Shown: in pieces, positions 1-7,179 of the stretch | How positions within the stretch are numbered: the stretch's first letter is position 1 | How the letters are laid out: every line of letters begins with the position of its first letter | Origin: an uncultured Bacteroidales bacterium | GTDB lineage: Bacteria > Bacteroidota > Bacteroidia > Bacteroidales > Marinilabiliaceae | NCBI GenBank assembly: GCA_937892095.1 | Contig: CALAVC010000022.1 | Coordinates: 1-16,225, forward strand | Length of the DNA stretch: 16,225 nucleotides | Direction: 5' to 3' | Notes under the pieces: model-generated | Told to the model about the DNA's origin: nothing | Database searches by the model: none | Seen by the model: the letters and a program-made list of their open reading frames with translations, nothing else | Translations under genes and position numbers: made by a program

Positions 1-73
1 TGTCAGTAGCAGATTGCTACCTATACTCAGCAATATACTTTTTTCTGTGAGTGGGAGCAATCTGCTACTGACA
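1..73. repeat. 18-bp perfect inverted repeat at the window edge (probable foldback join)
   Basis: Bases 1-18 (tgtcagtagcagattgct) are the exact reverse complement of 56-73, with 37 bases between. The right arm lies in normal clamp coding sequence (S-N-L-L-L-T). The left arm encodes residues that do not match the family and starts at the first base of the window. This is what a foldback chimera at a contig end looks like. A natural hairpin inside dnaN is the alternative. Confidence 0.8.
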
Positions 74-1066
74 GCTGCCAACTCGGAGAGTCGCATGACA
101 TCGCAACTCGAAATTCAGAACGAAGAGGGTCAAGACGGCAGTTTTTGCATTCCATGTGGCAAGATTACAGAATATATCAAACACTTGCCCGACCAGCCTC
201 TGACGTTTGCAATAGACATGCAGACATTTGGCCTCGAACTGACATGCATGAGCGCACGTTCAAAACAAGTCTGCACGAGTGCGGATGCTTATCCTGTGGA
301 AGACACCAACGAAGAGCGCAATAATGCATTTGGCATAACCGAAGAAGGTCTACTGAACGGTATTAGCTCAACACTTTTTGCGACGGGCAACGACGAGATA
401 CGCCCCGTAATGAACGGCATATTTTTCGACATAGAAGCTGGTGGCAAACTATCTTTTGTGGCCACCGAAGGTCATTTGCTTGCTCGCTACATACGCAAAG
501 ACGTGAACACAGGCGACTTTACGGGTAGCTTCGTCTTGAACAAAAAGCCTGCAAATATTTTGCGCAGTTTACTATCGAAGACTGAGGCTCCTGTGAAAAT
601 ATGCTATGGCACACAAACAGTTGTGTTTGAAACACTTACGTACAGATATACAAGTCGTCTTGTAGAAGGCAACTACCCTCCGTACAAAAGTGTGATTCCG
701 GCAAACAATGAGTTTAAACTCATCGTGAACCGTCAGGACATATTGGGAGCAATTACACGTGCAGGTATCTTTGTGGATAGTAGCCACTTGATACGCTTTG
801 AGTTATACTCCAATTCGGTGCAGCTCGAAGCACAAGACACAGACTTCTCGTGTTCGGCACAAGAGACGGTGCCATGCCAATATGACGGTGTGGAGATGAC
901 GATTGGCTTTAACGGTCATTTCTTGGCTGGTGCATTAAGCAATATTGACGCACAAGAGGTTGTCATAGAGATTTCAGAACCCAATAAGCCTTCGTTGTTA
1001 CACTCGACAGAGAATAATGACGTGGAAGAGATGTCTGTGGTAGCACTGCCGATGAAGGTGGTGTAG
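2..1066 (+). CDS. dnaN: DNA polymerase III beta subunit (sliding clamp), 5'-truncated
   Basis: This is the ring-shaped processivity clamp that tethers DNA polymerase III and many repair proteins to DNA. The frame is open from the window edge to TAG at 1064-1066. Recognisable family blocks are LPILSNILF near the start (domain I), GNYPPYKSVIP between domains II and III, SAQETVPCQYDG in domain III, and the C-terminal ALPMKVV, equivalent to the usual MPM-type ending that packs under the ligand-binding pocket. About 354 residues are present and roughly 20 N-terminal residues are missing. The first five codons (V-S-S-R-L) do not fit the conserved N-K-N that normally precedes LPIL. They fall in an inverted copy of 56-73, so the true 5' end is probably lost to a chimeric join. 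The TTG at 14 is not a credible start. It is the only + strand gene here and converges on rarA. Confidence 0.93.
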   Translation, partial: VSSRLLPILSNILFSVSGSNLLLTAANSESRMTSQLEIQNEEGQDGSFCIPCGKITEYIKHLPDQPLTFAIDMQTFGLELTCMSARSKQVCTSADAYPVEDTNEERNNAFGITEEGLLNGISSTLFATGNDEIRPVMNGIFFDIEAGGKLSFVATEGHLLARYIRKDVNTGDFTGSFVLNKKPANILRSLLSKTEAPVKICYGTQTVVFETLTYRYTSRLVEGNYPPYKSVIPANNEFKLIVNRQDILGAITRAGIFVDSSHLIRFELYSNSVQLEAQDTDFSCSAQETVPCQYDGVEMTIGFNGHFLAGALSNIDAQEVVIEISEPNKPSLLHSTENNDVEEMSVVALPMKVV

Positions 1067-1103
1067 GAGCAAAGGAAGTATACCAAGTACCACGAATACA
1101 TAA

Positions 1104-1140
1104 GGGCGAAAGGAGTCGATTCCTTTCGCCCATTTGTTTT
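1104..1140 (+). terminator. Rho-independent terminator after dnaN
   Basis: A perfect 11-bp stem (gggcgaaagga 1104-1114, tcctttcgccc 1121-1131) with a six-base loop is followed by atttgtttt. It lies 38 bases after the dnaN stop. On the opposite strand the hairpin is followed by ttatgtattcg rather than a T run, so it should act mainly on the dnaN transcript, though it may also protect the 3' end of the convergent rarA message. The rest of the 1067-1228 gap holds nothing else I can support. Confidence 0.85.
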
Positions 1141-1228
1141 AGATTATTTACAAAAAGATGGAAATAATGTGGTCGTTAGAGTTGTTTCAACTTCAGACAC
1201 AATAGAATTTTACGCCGTTCAGCATGTG

Positions 1229-2503
1229 CTAAAAACGACCATCATTCCAAAGGCTACGCAAGCGTTCGGCTGCTCGTTGTTCAGCCAGATTTTCTTGTGG
1301 AGTATAGAAATGCTCACCTGTGGCAGCATCGGGCATATACTGTTGCCTTACGAAATGTCTGGGATAGTCGTGGGCATACTTGTAGTCTTGCCCATAATTT
1401 AGCTTTTTCATCAGAGACGTTGGAGCGTTGCGCAAATGGAGAGGAACGGGCAGATCGCCAGTTTTGCGAACGAACTCTAAGGCACTATCACCAGCTAAGT
1501 ATGAAGCATTACTCTTTGGCGAAGAGGCAAGATAGACAGTGGCTTCGGATAGGACTATGCGCCCTTCGGGCCAGCCGATTTTAGTTACGGCATCGAAAGC
1601 TTGATTGGCCATCAGGAGTGCATTGGGGTTGGCAAGTCCGACGTCTTCGGCTGCAGAAATTATTAATCGACGGGCAATAAACTTGGGGTCTTCGCCACCT
1701 TCTATCATGCGAGCAAGCCAATAGACGGCCGCATCGGGGTCGGAGCCACGAATGCTCTTGATAAAAGCAGAAATGATGTCGTAGTGCATTTCGCCCTTCT
1801 TGTCGTAGTGAGCAGGGCTTTGTTGGAGGCTTTCGACAACGTGTCGGTCGTCGATAACGATGGTTTCGGAGTCGGACTGAAGACCTACGACAAGCTCAAT
1901 AATGTTGAGAAATTTACGGGCATCGCCGCCAGAGTAGCGCACAAGAGCAGCATCCTCTCGGAGTTCGATATTAAGACCTTTCAAGACTTCGTCTTGTTTA
2001 ACTACACGATTGTAAAGACTAAGCAGATCTTCTTTTTCGAGGGAGCGAAGGACGTAGACTTGACAACGAGAAAGCAGTGGCGAAATGACTTCGAAAGATG
2101 GGTTTTCTGTTGTTGCACCAATGAGTACAACAGTGCCTTCTTCGACGGCAGCTAAGAGGCTATCTTGCTGACTTTTGCTAAAACGATGTATTTCGTCGAT
2201 GAAAAGTAATGGAGCACCACCTGTGTTGAAAAAACGACTTTGGCGAGCACGCTCAATGACATCGCGAACTTCTTTGACACCTGAGCTGACAGCAGAGAGC
2301 GTATAGAACGAGCGTCCGAGTTGTGAGGCAAGAATTTTGGCGAGAGTTGTCTTGCCGACACCAGGAGGCCCCCACAAGATGAGCGAAGAAATGTTGCCAG
2401 CCTCAATCATGTGTCGGAGGACGGCGCCATGACCCACAAGATGTTGTTGCCCGACATAATCGTCGAGCGACTGTGGACGCATGCGTTCGGCAAGTGGCAA
2501 CAT
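1229..2503 (-). CDS. rarA: Replication-associated recombination protein A (MgsA/WRNIP1-type AAA+ ATPase)
   Basis: RarA is a clamp-loader-like AAA+ ATPase that acts at stalled replication forks, interacts with SSB and remodels DNA ends. The 424-residue protein is full length. Walker A is GPPGVGKT (45-52), Walker B is LLFIDEIHRF (99-108, D103/E104), sensor 1 is GATTENPSF (129-137), and the SRCQVY segment near 145-150 carries a candidate arginine finger (R146). The C-terminal half holds the helical tetramerisation region typical of the family (YWLARMIEGGEDP, ISAAEDVGLANP). The ATG at 2503 gives the expected short lead-in MLPLAERMRP. It starts only 5 bases after the SUI1-like gene stops, so the two are probably co-transcribed as the end of the ftsY-rimO-SUI1-rarA run. 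Its neighbour across the terminator is dnaN, the clamp. This is functionally suggestive, but the genes are convergent and not an operon. Confidence 0.96.
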   Translation of the reverse strand: MLPLAERMRPQSLDDYVGQQHLVGHGAVLRHMIEAGNISSLILWGPPGVGKTTLAKILASQLGRSFYTLSAVSSGVKEVRDVIERARQSRFFNTGGAPLLFIDEIHRFSKSQQDSLLAAVEEGTVVLIGATTENPSFEVISPLLSRCQVYVLRSLEKEDLLSLYNRVVKQDEVLKGLNIELREDAALVRYSGGDARKFLNIIELVVGLQSDSETIVIDDRHVVESLQQSPAHYDKKGEMHYDIISAFIKSIRGSDPDAAVYWLARMIEGGEDPKFIARRLIISAAEDVGLANPNALLMANQAFDAVTKIGWPEGRIVLSEATVYLASSPKSNASYLAGDSALEFVRKTGDLPVPLHLRNAPTSLMKKLNYGQDYKYAHDYPRHFVRQQYMPDAATGEHFYTPQENLAEQRAAERLRSLWNDGRF

Positions 2504-2508
2504 AGGTG

Positions 2509-2853
2509 TTAATTTATGAGTTTGACTCGATATGCTTTTGCTGAGAGAATTTGCGCCACCTTGTCGCGCAAGTCGCCCTGAATGACGAGTTCACCATCTT
2601 TGACTGCTCCACCCACTCCACAGGCTTGCTTGAGCATCTTACATAGGTCTTTGAGGTCGGCTTCGGTCCCGACAAAACCAGTAACGAGAGTTACCTTTTT
2701 GCCAGCACGTTGTTTTTTGTCGAGCGAGATACGTAAATTTTGCTTATCGGGAGGCAAAGTTACTTGTTCGGGTTCATCGTCGTAGTCGTATTGTGCTTCG
2801 GGATTAGTGGAGTATACTATGCCTATTCTTTTTTTCCAATTTTCGCTACCCAT
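2509..2853 (-). CDS. SUI1/eIF1-like translation factor (YciH family)
   Basis: This small (114 aa) cytoplasmic protein belongs to the SUI1/eIF1 fold found in archaea, eukaryotes and some bacteria (E. coli YciH). Bacterial members are thought to influence start-site fidelity on the 30S subunit, but their cellular role is not well defined. The charged N-terminal ~35 residues look flexible. The SUI1 domain spans about 38-112, with the signature block GVGGAVKDGELVIQGD near 77-92 and a basic patch (KKQRAGKK) before the first strand pair. The start ATG lies 10 bases after the rimO stop, and the stop lies 5 bases before rarA. The position right after rimO, which modifies ribosomal protein S12 at the decoding centre, suggests a shared translation theme. 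That link is inference from context only. Confidence 0.9.
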   Translation of the reverse strand: MGSENWKKRIGIVYSTNPEAQYDYDDEPEQVTLPPDKQNLRISLDKKQRAGKKVTLVTGFVGTEADLKDLCKMLKQACGVGGAVKDGELVIQGDLRDKVAQILSAKAYRVKLIN

Positions 2854-2863
2854 AAGTTATTAC

Positions 2864-4186
2864 TTAAATATTGTTGGAGACGACACTGCCTATGAGGTCA
2901 TATTCTTCAGCCTCGGTTATGCGAACATTCACAATTTGCCCCATTTGGAGTGACGAGTCGGAATGGACAATGACAATGGGGTCGACTTCTGGTGAGTCGA
3001 ATTGCGTGCGTCCAACGTAAGTATTGTCGGACTCTACACCATCGATAATGACGGGGAGGACACTGCCTATTTTTTTCTGACCGAGCGAATAACTTATGTC
3101 GGCTTGTAGGTTCATTATTTGTTCAGCACGAGAGTTTTTGACATCTTCTGGGATGTCGTCGGTGTAGTGTTTGTAGGCGTAAGTGTCTTCTTCGTGCGAA
3201 TAGGTAAACACACCAAGGCGTTCAAACTTAGTTTCCGAGACGAATTGTAAGAGTTCTTGAAAATCTTGTTCTGTTTCGCCTGGGTGACCAACGATAAGAG
3301 TTGTGCGGATATGTATGCCAGGGACATGTCTACGGATGTCATTCAAAAGAGCTATGGTTTGCTCTTTTGTGATGTGGCGTCGCATTAGGCGAAGCATGTT
3401 GTCGGAGATATGCTGAAGGGCAAGGTCGATATATTGGCATACCTTGTGGTTGTGCGCCATGACATCTAAGATGTCCATAGGGAAATCGGATGGGTAGGCA
3501 TAATGGAGCCTTACCCACTCTATGCCACTGACGGCTGAAATCTGTTCGGTCAGACTGGCTAGGCGACTTTGCCCATAGAGGTCACGACCATAGGACGAGA
3601 GGTCTTGCGCAATGACTTGAATTTCTTTCACACCACGCTTAGCAAGGGTCTCGACTTCGGCCACAATGTCTTCGATGGGGCGACTGGTATGACGTCCTGT
3701 GATTAGCGGAATGGCACAATAGCTACACATACGGTTACAGCCTTCGGAAATTTTGAGGTAGGCGTAGTGGCTTGGTGTAGTGAGTGTACGCAGGTCGGAT
3801 AGGTCGCGTCGATAGGTTGCACCGAGGTCGGCAACAATGCCAGCCCAGTCGAATTTTCCGTAGAACTTATCGACTTCAGGTATTTGCTCAGTTAGCTCAT
3901 CGCGATAGCGTTCGCTGAGACATCCCATGACGTAGAGTCGACAGATGCGTCGTTGCTGTTTTGCTTGAGCAAATTGAAGTATTGTATTGATAGACTCTTC
4001 TTTGGCGTCGCCAATGAATCCACACGTGTTTATGACAACGACTTCGGCTCTTGACTCGGTGGGGTTATGATTAACCTTTATGCCACTGTGGGCAAGTTGC
4101 GCCATGAGTCTTTCGCTGTCGACTAAGTTTTTGGAGCAACCGAGTGAGACGATGTCTACACTCTTGGCAGTAAAAGGACGTCTCAC
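2864..4186 (-). CDS. rimO: Ribosomal protein S12 methylthiotransferase RimO
   Basis: RimO is a radical-SAM enzyme that adds a methylthio group to the beta carbon of a conserved aspartate in ribosomal protein S12, using two [4Fe-4S] clusters. The 440-residue protein has the complete architecture. The N-terminal methylthiotransferase (UPF0004) domain begins VDIVSLGCSKNLVDSE, with cluster cysteines C17, C55 and C89. The radical-SAM CxxxCxxC motif is C150/C154/C157 (EGCNRMCSYCAIP), and a C-terminal TRAM-like domain covers about 375-440. VDIVSLGCSKNLVDSE is the pattern that separates RimO from MiaB. Translation appears to start at GTG (4186), whose first base is shared with the TAG stop of ftsY (TAGTG). 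This close overlap suggests translational coupling. The next gene follows after 10 bases. Confidence 0.96.
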   Translation of the reverse strand: MRRPFTAKSVDIVSLGCSKNLVDSERLMAQLAHSGIKVNHNPTESRAEVVVINTCGFIGDAKEESINTILQFAQAKQQRRICRLYVMGCLSERYRDELTEQIPEVDKFYGKFDWAGIVADLGATYRRDLSDLRTLTTPSHYAYLKISEGCNRMCSYCAIPLITGRHTSRPIEDIVAEVETLAKRGVKEIQVIAQDLSSYGRDLYGQSRLASLTEQISAVSGIEWVRLHYAYPSDFPMDILDVMAHNHKVCQYIDLALQHISDNMLRLMRRHITKEQTIALLNDIRRHVPGIHIRTTLIVGHPGETEQDFQELLQFVSETKFERLGVFTYSHEEDTYAYKHYTDDIPEDVKNSRAEQIMNLQADISYSLGQKKIGSVLPVIIDGVESDNTYVGRTQFDSPEVDPIVIVHSDSSLQMGQIVNVRITEAEEYDLIGSVVSNNI

Positions 4187-5154
4187 TAATTTTGGCGGAA
4201 GAGGGAGTCGACGAATGCTTGACGATCGAAGAGTTGTAAGTCTTCAATTCCTTCGCCGATGCCGATATATTTGACGGGAATATTGAATTGGTCGGAGACT
4301 CCGATGACGACGCCACCTTTGGCAGTGCCATCGAGTTTGGTTATGGCAAGGGCTGTAACTTCGGTAGCTTTGGTAAACTGCTTAGCTTGCTCGAAAGCGT
4401 TTTGACCCGTTGAACCATCGAGTACGAGAAGGACCTCGTCTGGAGCTGTGGGCACTTGTTTGCGCATGACATTTTTTATCTTGCTGAGCTCATTCATAAG
4501 CCCAATGTTGTTGTGCAAACGACCAGCTGTGTCTATAATTACGACATCGGCACCATGTGCTTTGGCAGAAGAGATGGTGTCGAAAGCGACGGAAGCGGGG
4601 TCGGCTTTCATCTGTTGCTTGATGATGGTGACATCGACTCGCTGTGCCCACACTTCGAGTTGCTCAATGGCTGCGGCACGAAACGTATCGGCAGCACCAA
4701 GAACTACTTTTTTGCCTGCTTTCTTGAATCGGTAGGCAAGTTTGCCGATAGTGGTTGTTTTTCCGACACCATTGACACCGACGACCATAATGACGTAGGG
4801 ATCGGAACCGTGGTCGATGATTTCAGACTTCTCGGCACCCTCATTTTCAGCGAGCAAAGCAGCTATTTCTTCGCGTAAGATGGTGTCGAGTTCGGAAGTT
4901 CCGGTATATGTGTCTTTCTTGACACGCTCTTGTATGCGTTCGATTATTTTGAGGGTCGTGTCGACACCGACATCGGAGGTGATGAGGATTTCTTCGAGTT
5001 CGTCAAGGACATCATCGTCAACTTTATGTTTGCCGAGTAGGAGTCTGCCGAGTTTTTTAAACAAAGACTCTTTTGTTTTGGCCAACCCTTTTGTAAGGTT
5101 ATCTTGCTGTTCTTTTCGGTCTTCTTTCTTACCGAATAATCCAAAGAATGCCAT
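4186..5154 (-). CDS. ftsY: Signal recognition particle receptor FtsY
   Basis: FtsY is the membrane-associated SRP receptor GTPase that docks SRP-ribosome complexes at the Sec translocon. The protein has 322 residues. Its short, lysine/glutamate-rich N-terminus (about 1-30, beginning MAFFGLFGKK) contrasts with the long acidic A domain of E. coli, as is usual outside enterobacteria. The helical N domain covers about 30-110. The G domain shows the P-loop GVNGVGKT (126-133), DTFRAAA (156-162), DTAGR (208-212) and TKLDG (272-276), with the GIGEGIEDL closing motif (298-306). The ATG at 5154 gives the standard FtsY start. It follows recQ after a 120-base gap that may hold its own promoter and is coupled to rimO by a one-base overlap. 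In many Bacteroidetes ftsY follows the L28-L33 ribosomal protein genes. Here recQ takes that place. Confidence 0.97.
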   Translation of the reverse strand: MAFFGLFGKKEDRKEQQDNLTKGLAKTKESLFKKLGRLLLGKHKVDDDVLDELEEILITSDVGVDTTLKIIERIQERVKKDTYTGTSELDTILREEIAALLAENEGAEKSEIIDHGSDPYVIMVVGVNGVGKTTTIGKLAYRFKKAGKKVVLGAADTFRAAAIEQLEVWAQRVDVTIIKQQMKADPASVAFDTISSAKAHGADVVIIDTAGRLHNNIGLMNELSKIKNVMRKQVPTAPDEVLLVLDGSTGQNAFEQAKQFTKATEVTALAITKLDGTAKGGVVIGVSDQFNIPVKYIGIGEGIEDLQLFDRQAFVDSLFRQN

Positions 5155-5195
5155 ATATGGGTTTCCTTACTAAACTTTTTGGTTAGAAAATATGG

Positions 5196-5203
5196 CAAAT
5201 GTA
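5196..5203 (-). promoter_or_regulatory. Possible Bacteroidetes-type -7 element upstream of ftsY
   Basis: Read on the - strand, this is TACATTTG, matching the Bacteroidetes housekeeping -7 consensus TAnnTTTG, about 42 bases before the ftsY ATG. The nearest upstream TTTG (5230-5233) is 26 bases away rather than the expected 19-20, so the -33 half is weak. The surrounding gap (5155-5274) is otherwise unremarkable. It contains only short imperfect hairpins that I would not call a recQ terminator. Confidence 0.3.
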
Positions 5204-5274
5204 ATGAAATATCGTGGATAACTGACAATCAAAGAGTTACAAAATGCGAGGCAAGCAGGTTAGCAACCGCGGAC

Positions 5275-7179
5275 CTATTCTGCACTACACATGCCGTTAT
5301 TTGCCATAAACACCTTGCCATCGGAGATTAGGTTGCGAACGGCGAGAGCAAAGTCTTGATGAGGGACGTTAATATGCTGAGCGAGATCGGCATATAACAT
5401 TGGCGAATTTGAAAGGCATTCGATTATCCGACTTTCTATTTCAGCGAGTGGGACGGTTGGTGCGACTTGCTTTTTGCGAGCAATACAGACATCGCAATGA
5501 CCACAATCGGTTGCTTCATTGTCGCCAAAATAGCGTAGCATGACTCGACTACGACACTCGTCTGTCTGGCTAAAATAGTGTATCATTTGTTCGACACGAT
5601 TCTTAGTCTCGGCTATTCGGAGGTCGTAGACTTCGGGCGAAATGACAAGAAATCGTTCTTCGACACGATCGCACAGCCACGTTACGAACGAGCTTTTCTT
5701 CTGCGGATTGTAGGAAACGAAACCGAGTCGGTCCATTTCGCACAAACGTTCATAGGCATCTTGACGCGAAAGAGCGCAACCACGACCAATACGGGCTTCG
5801 TCGATAGTGGCATACTCCATAAAAAGACCAGTGTAGAGCCTAAGGACAGACTTTATGATGGGCGATAGGTGAGGATAATGTTCTTCGACAGAATATAGTT
5901 GTCGGCGGTCGACAACAAACATTAGTCGAGAAGAAAACTCGACATTGGGCTCATAGTGCATGTAGCCAGCGCGTGAAAGGATTGCGAGTGCTCCGTACGT
6001 CTGTGCAACGTTGCGATGAGTGCTTAAACAAAACTTTTCGAGGTTGAACGATTCGGTATGTTCTGCACCACAGCCTACACCTATTTCGAAACGGTTGCAG
6101 ACGGCATTGTAGATTTTTATAATCTCGTCTTTGGGAGGGAAAGATTCTGTGGCATGTCGTCGGAGCATACTGGCATCTTTTTCGCCAACGAGCAATACGG
6201 CATAAGAGCGCAAACCGTCGCGCCCCGCACGTCCAGCCTCTTGAAAGTAGGCTTCGATGGAAGAAGGAGGGTCGATATGTATAACGGAACGCACGTCGGG
6301 CTTGTCGATGCCCATGCCAAAGGCGTTGGTCGATACGATGACACGCGTCTTGCCCGATGTCCAATTTTCTTGTCGTTTGCTTTTTTCTTGTGGCTCGAGA
6401 CCTGCGTGAAAGAACTCAGCAGAAATGCCGATAGCTTGCAATAGTTCGGCATATTCTCGCGTGCGACGTCGGTTGCGAACATAGACAACGGAACTACCAG
6501 GGACGTTGTTTAGAATGTCGATTAGCTGATTTTCTTTTGAGTCGGTATGTCGGACGACATAGGATATATTCTGGCGTGCAAAACTCACTTTGAAGACATT
6601 GTGTTCGCGGAAGAGTAGGCGGTTCATAATGTCCTCGGCTACACGAGGAGTGGCGGTTGCAGTGAGAGCAAGCACAGGCACATTGGGCAACAATTGTCGC
6701 AAATCGGCAATTTGAAGATATGCTGGTCGAAAGTCGTAGCCCCATTGCGATATGCAGTGAGCCTCGTCGACGACGAGCAGACTGACGTCCATTTGCGCCA
6801 GTTTGGACAGGAAGAAATCTGATTTTAGTCTTTCGGGCGAGACGTAGAGAAATTTAGCTTGTCCGAAAATACAATTGTCGTAGGCTGCCAACATTTGGTC
6901 GTGGTGCATATCGGACGTTATGCAGTGAGCAAGAATGCCACGCGAACGTAGGTTACGCACTTGGTCTTTCATAAGTGCAATGAGTGGCGTAATGACCAAA
7001 CAAACGCCCGACATTGCCAAGGCAGGCACCTGAAAAGTGATTGACTTACCACCACCCGTGGGCATAAGCCCGAGTGTGTCTTGCCTGCGATACCCTGCCG
7101 AAAGTATAATATCGGCTTGAATGGAGCGAAAACTGTCGTAGCCCCAATATTGCTTCAGCAGAGAAGCATATATTTTAAT
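5275..7179 (-). CDS. recQ: ATP-dependent DNA helicase RecQ, probable non-canonical ATT start
   Basis: RecQ is a 3'-5' DNA helicase for recombination and fork repair. Read from ATT at 7179 the protein has 634 residues. The first ATG (7065) lies inside the helicase core at MPTGGGKS and would remove the Q-motif segment. The codons upstream clearly encode family sequence (QYWGYDSFRSIQADIIL, then DTLGL). No ATG, GTG or TTG exists in frame between the upstream stop and 7065, so ATT at 7177-7179 is the best-placed start. Motifs on this numbering are Walker A TGGGKS (41-46), DEAH (138-141), TATATP (173-178), STNAFGMGIDKPDVR (283-297) and QEAGRAGRDG (313-322). The zinc cysteines are C542, C559, C562 and C565, followed by a winged-helix RQC region. 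There is no HRDC domain. The start overlaps the upstream oxidoreductase stop (ATTAA). Confidence 0.93.
   Translation of the reverse strand: MKIYASLLKQYWGYDSFRSIQADIILSAGYRRQDTLGLMPTGGGKSITFQVPALAMSGVCLVITPLIALMKDQVRNLRSRGILAHCITSDMHHDQMLAAYDNCIFGQAKFLYVSPERLKSDFFLSKLAQMDVSLLVVDEAHCISQWGYDFRPAYLQIADLRQLLPNVPVLALTATATPRVAEDIMNRLLFREHNVFKVSFARQNISYVVRHTDSKENQLIDILNNVPGSSVVYVRNRRRTREYAELLQAIGISAEFFHAGLEPQEKSKRQENWTSGKTRVIVSTNAFGMGIDKPDVRSVIHIDPPSSIEAYFQEAGRAGRDGLRSYAVLLVGEKDASMLRRHATESFPPKDEIIKIYNAVCNRFEIGVGCGAEHTESFNLEKFCLSTHRNVAQTYGALAILSRAGYMHYEPNVEFSSRLMFVVDRRQLYSVEEHYPHLSPIIKSVLRLYTGLFMEYATIDEARIGRGCALSRQDAYERLCEMDRLGFVSYNPQKKSSFVTWLCDRVEERFLVISPEVYDLRIAETKNRVEQMIHYFSQTDECRSRVMLRYFGDNEATDCGHCDVCIARKKQVAPTVPLAEIESRIIECLSNSPMLYADLAQHINVPHQDFALAVRNLISDGKVFMANNGMCSAE

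Noticed and set aside
14..16. TTG at 14 as the start of dnaN
   Set aside because: It lies inside the inverted copy at the window edge and would remove part of the conserved N-terminus. The gene is better treated as truncated.
1784..2155. A + strand open frame of 123 codons within rarA
   Set aside because: It is antisense to the well-conserved RarA ATPase core, has no recognisable product and has no separate context. It is a shadow of codon use.
4456..4878. A + strand open frame of 140 codons within ftsY
   Set aside because: It is fully antisense to the FtsY G domain, and its length follows from the TCG/GAC-rich codon use of the real gene.
5221..5280. Possible terminator after recQ (ggttagcaacc and nearby short palindromes)
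   Set aside because: Stems are only 4-5 bp and no T run follows on the - strand.
5275..7065. ATG at 7065 as the recQ start
   Set aside because: It begins at the Walker A motif and would delete the conserved Q-motif segment that is plainly encoded upstream.
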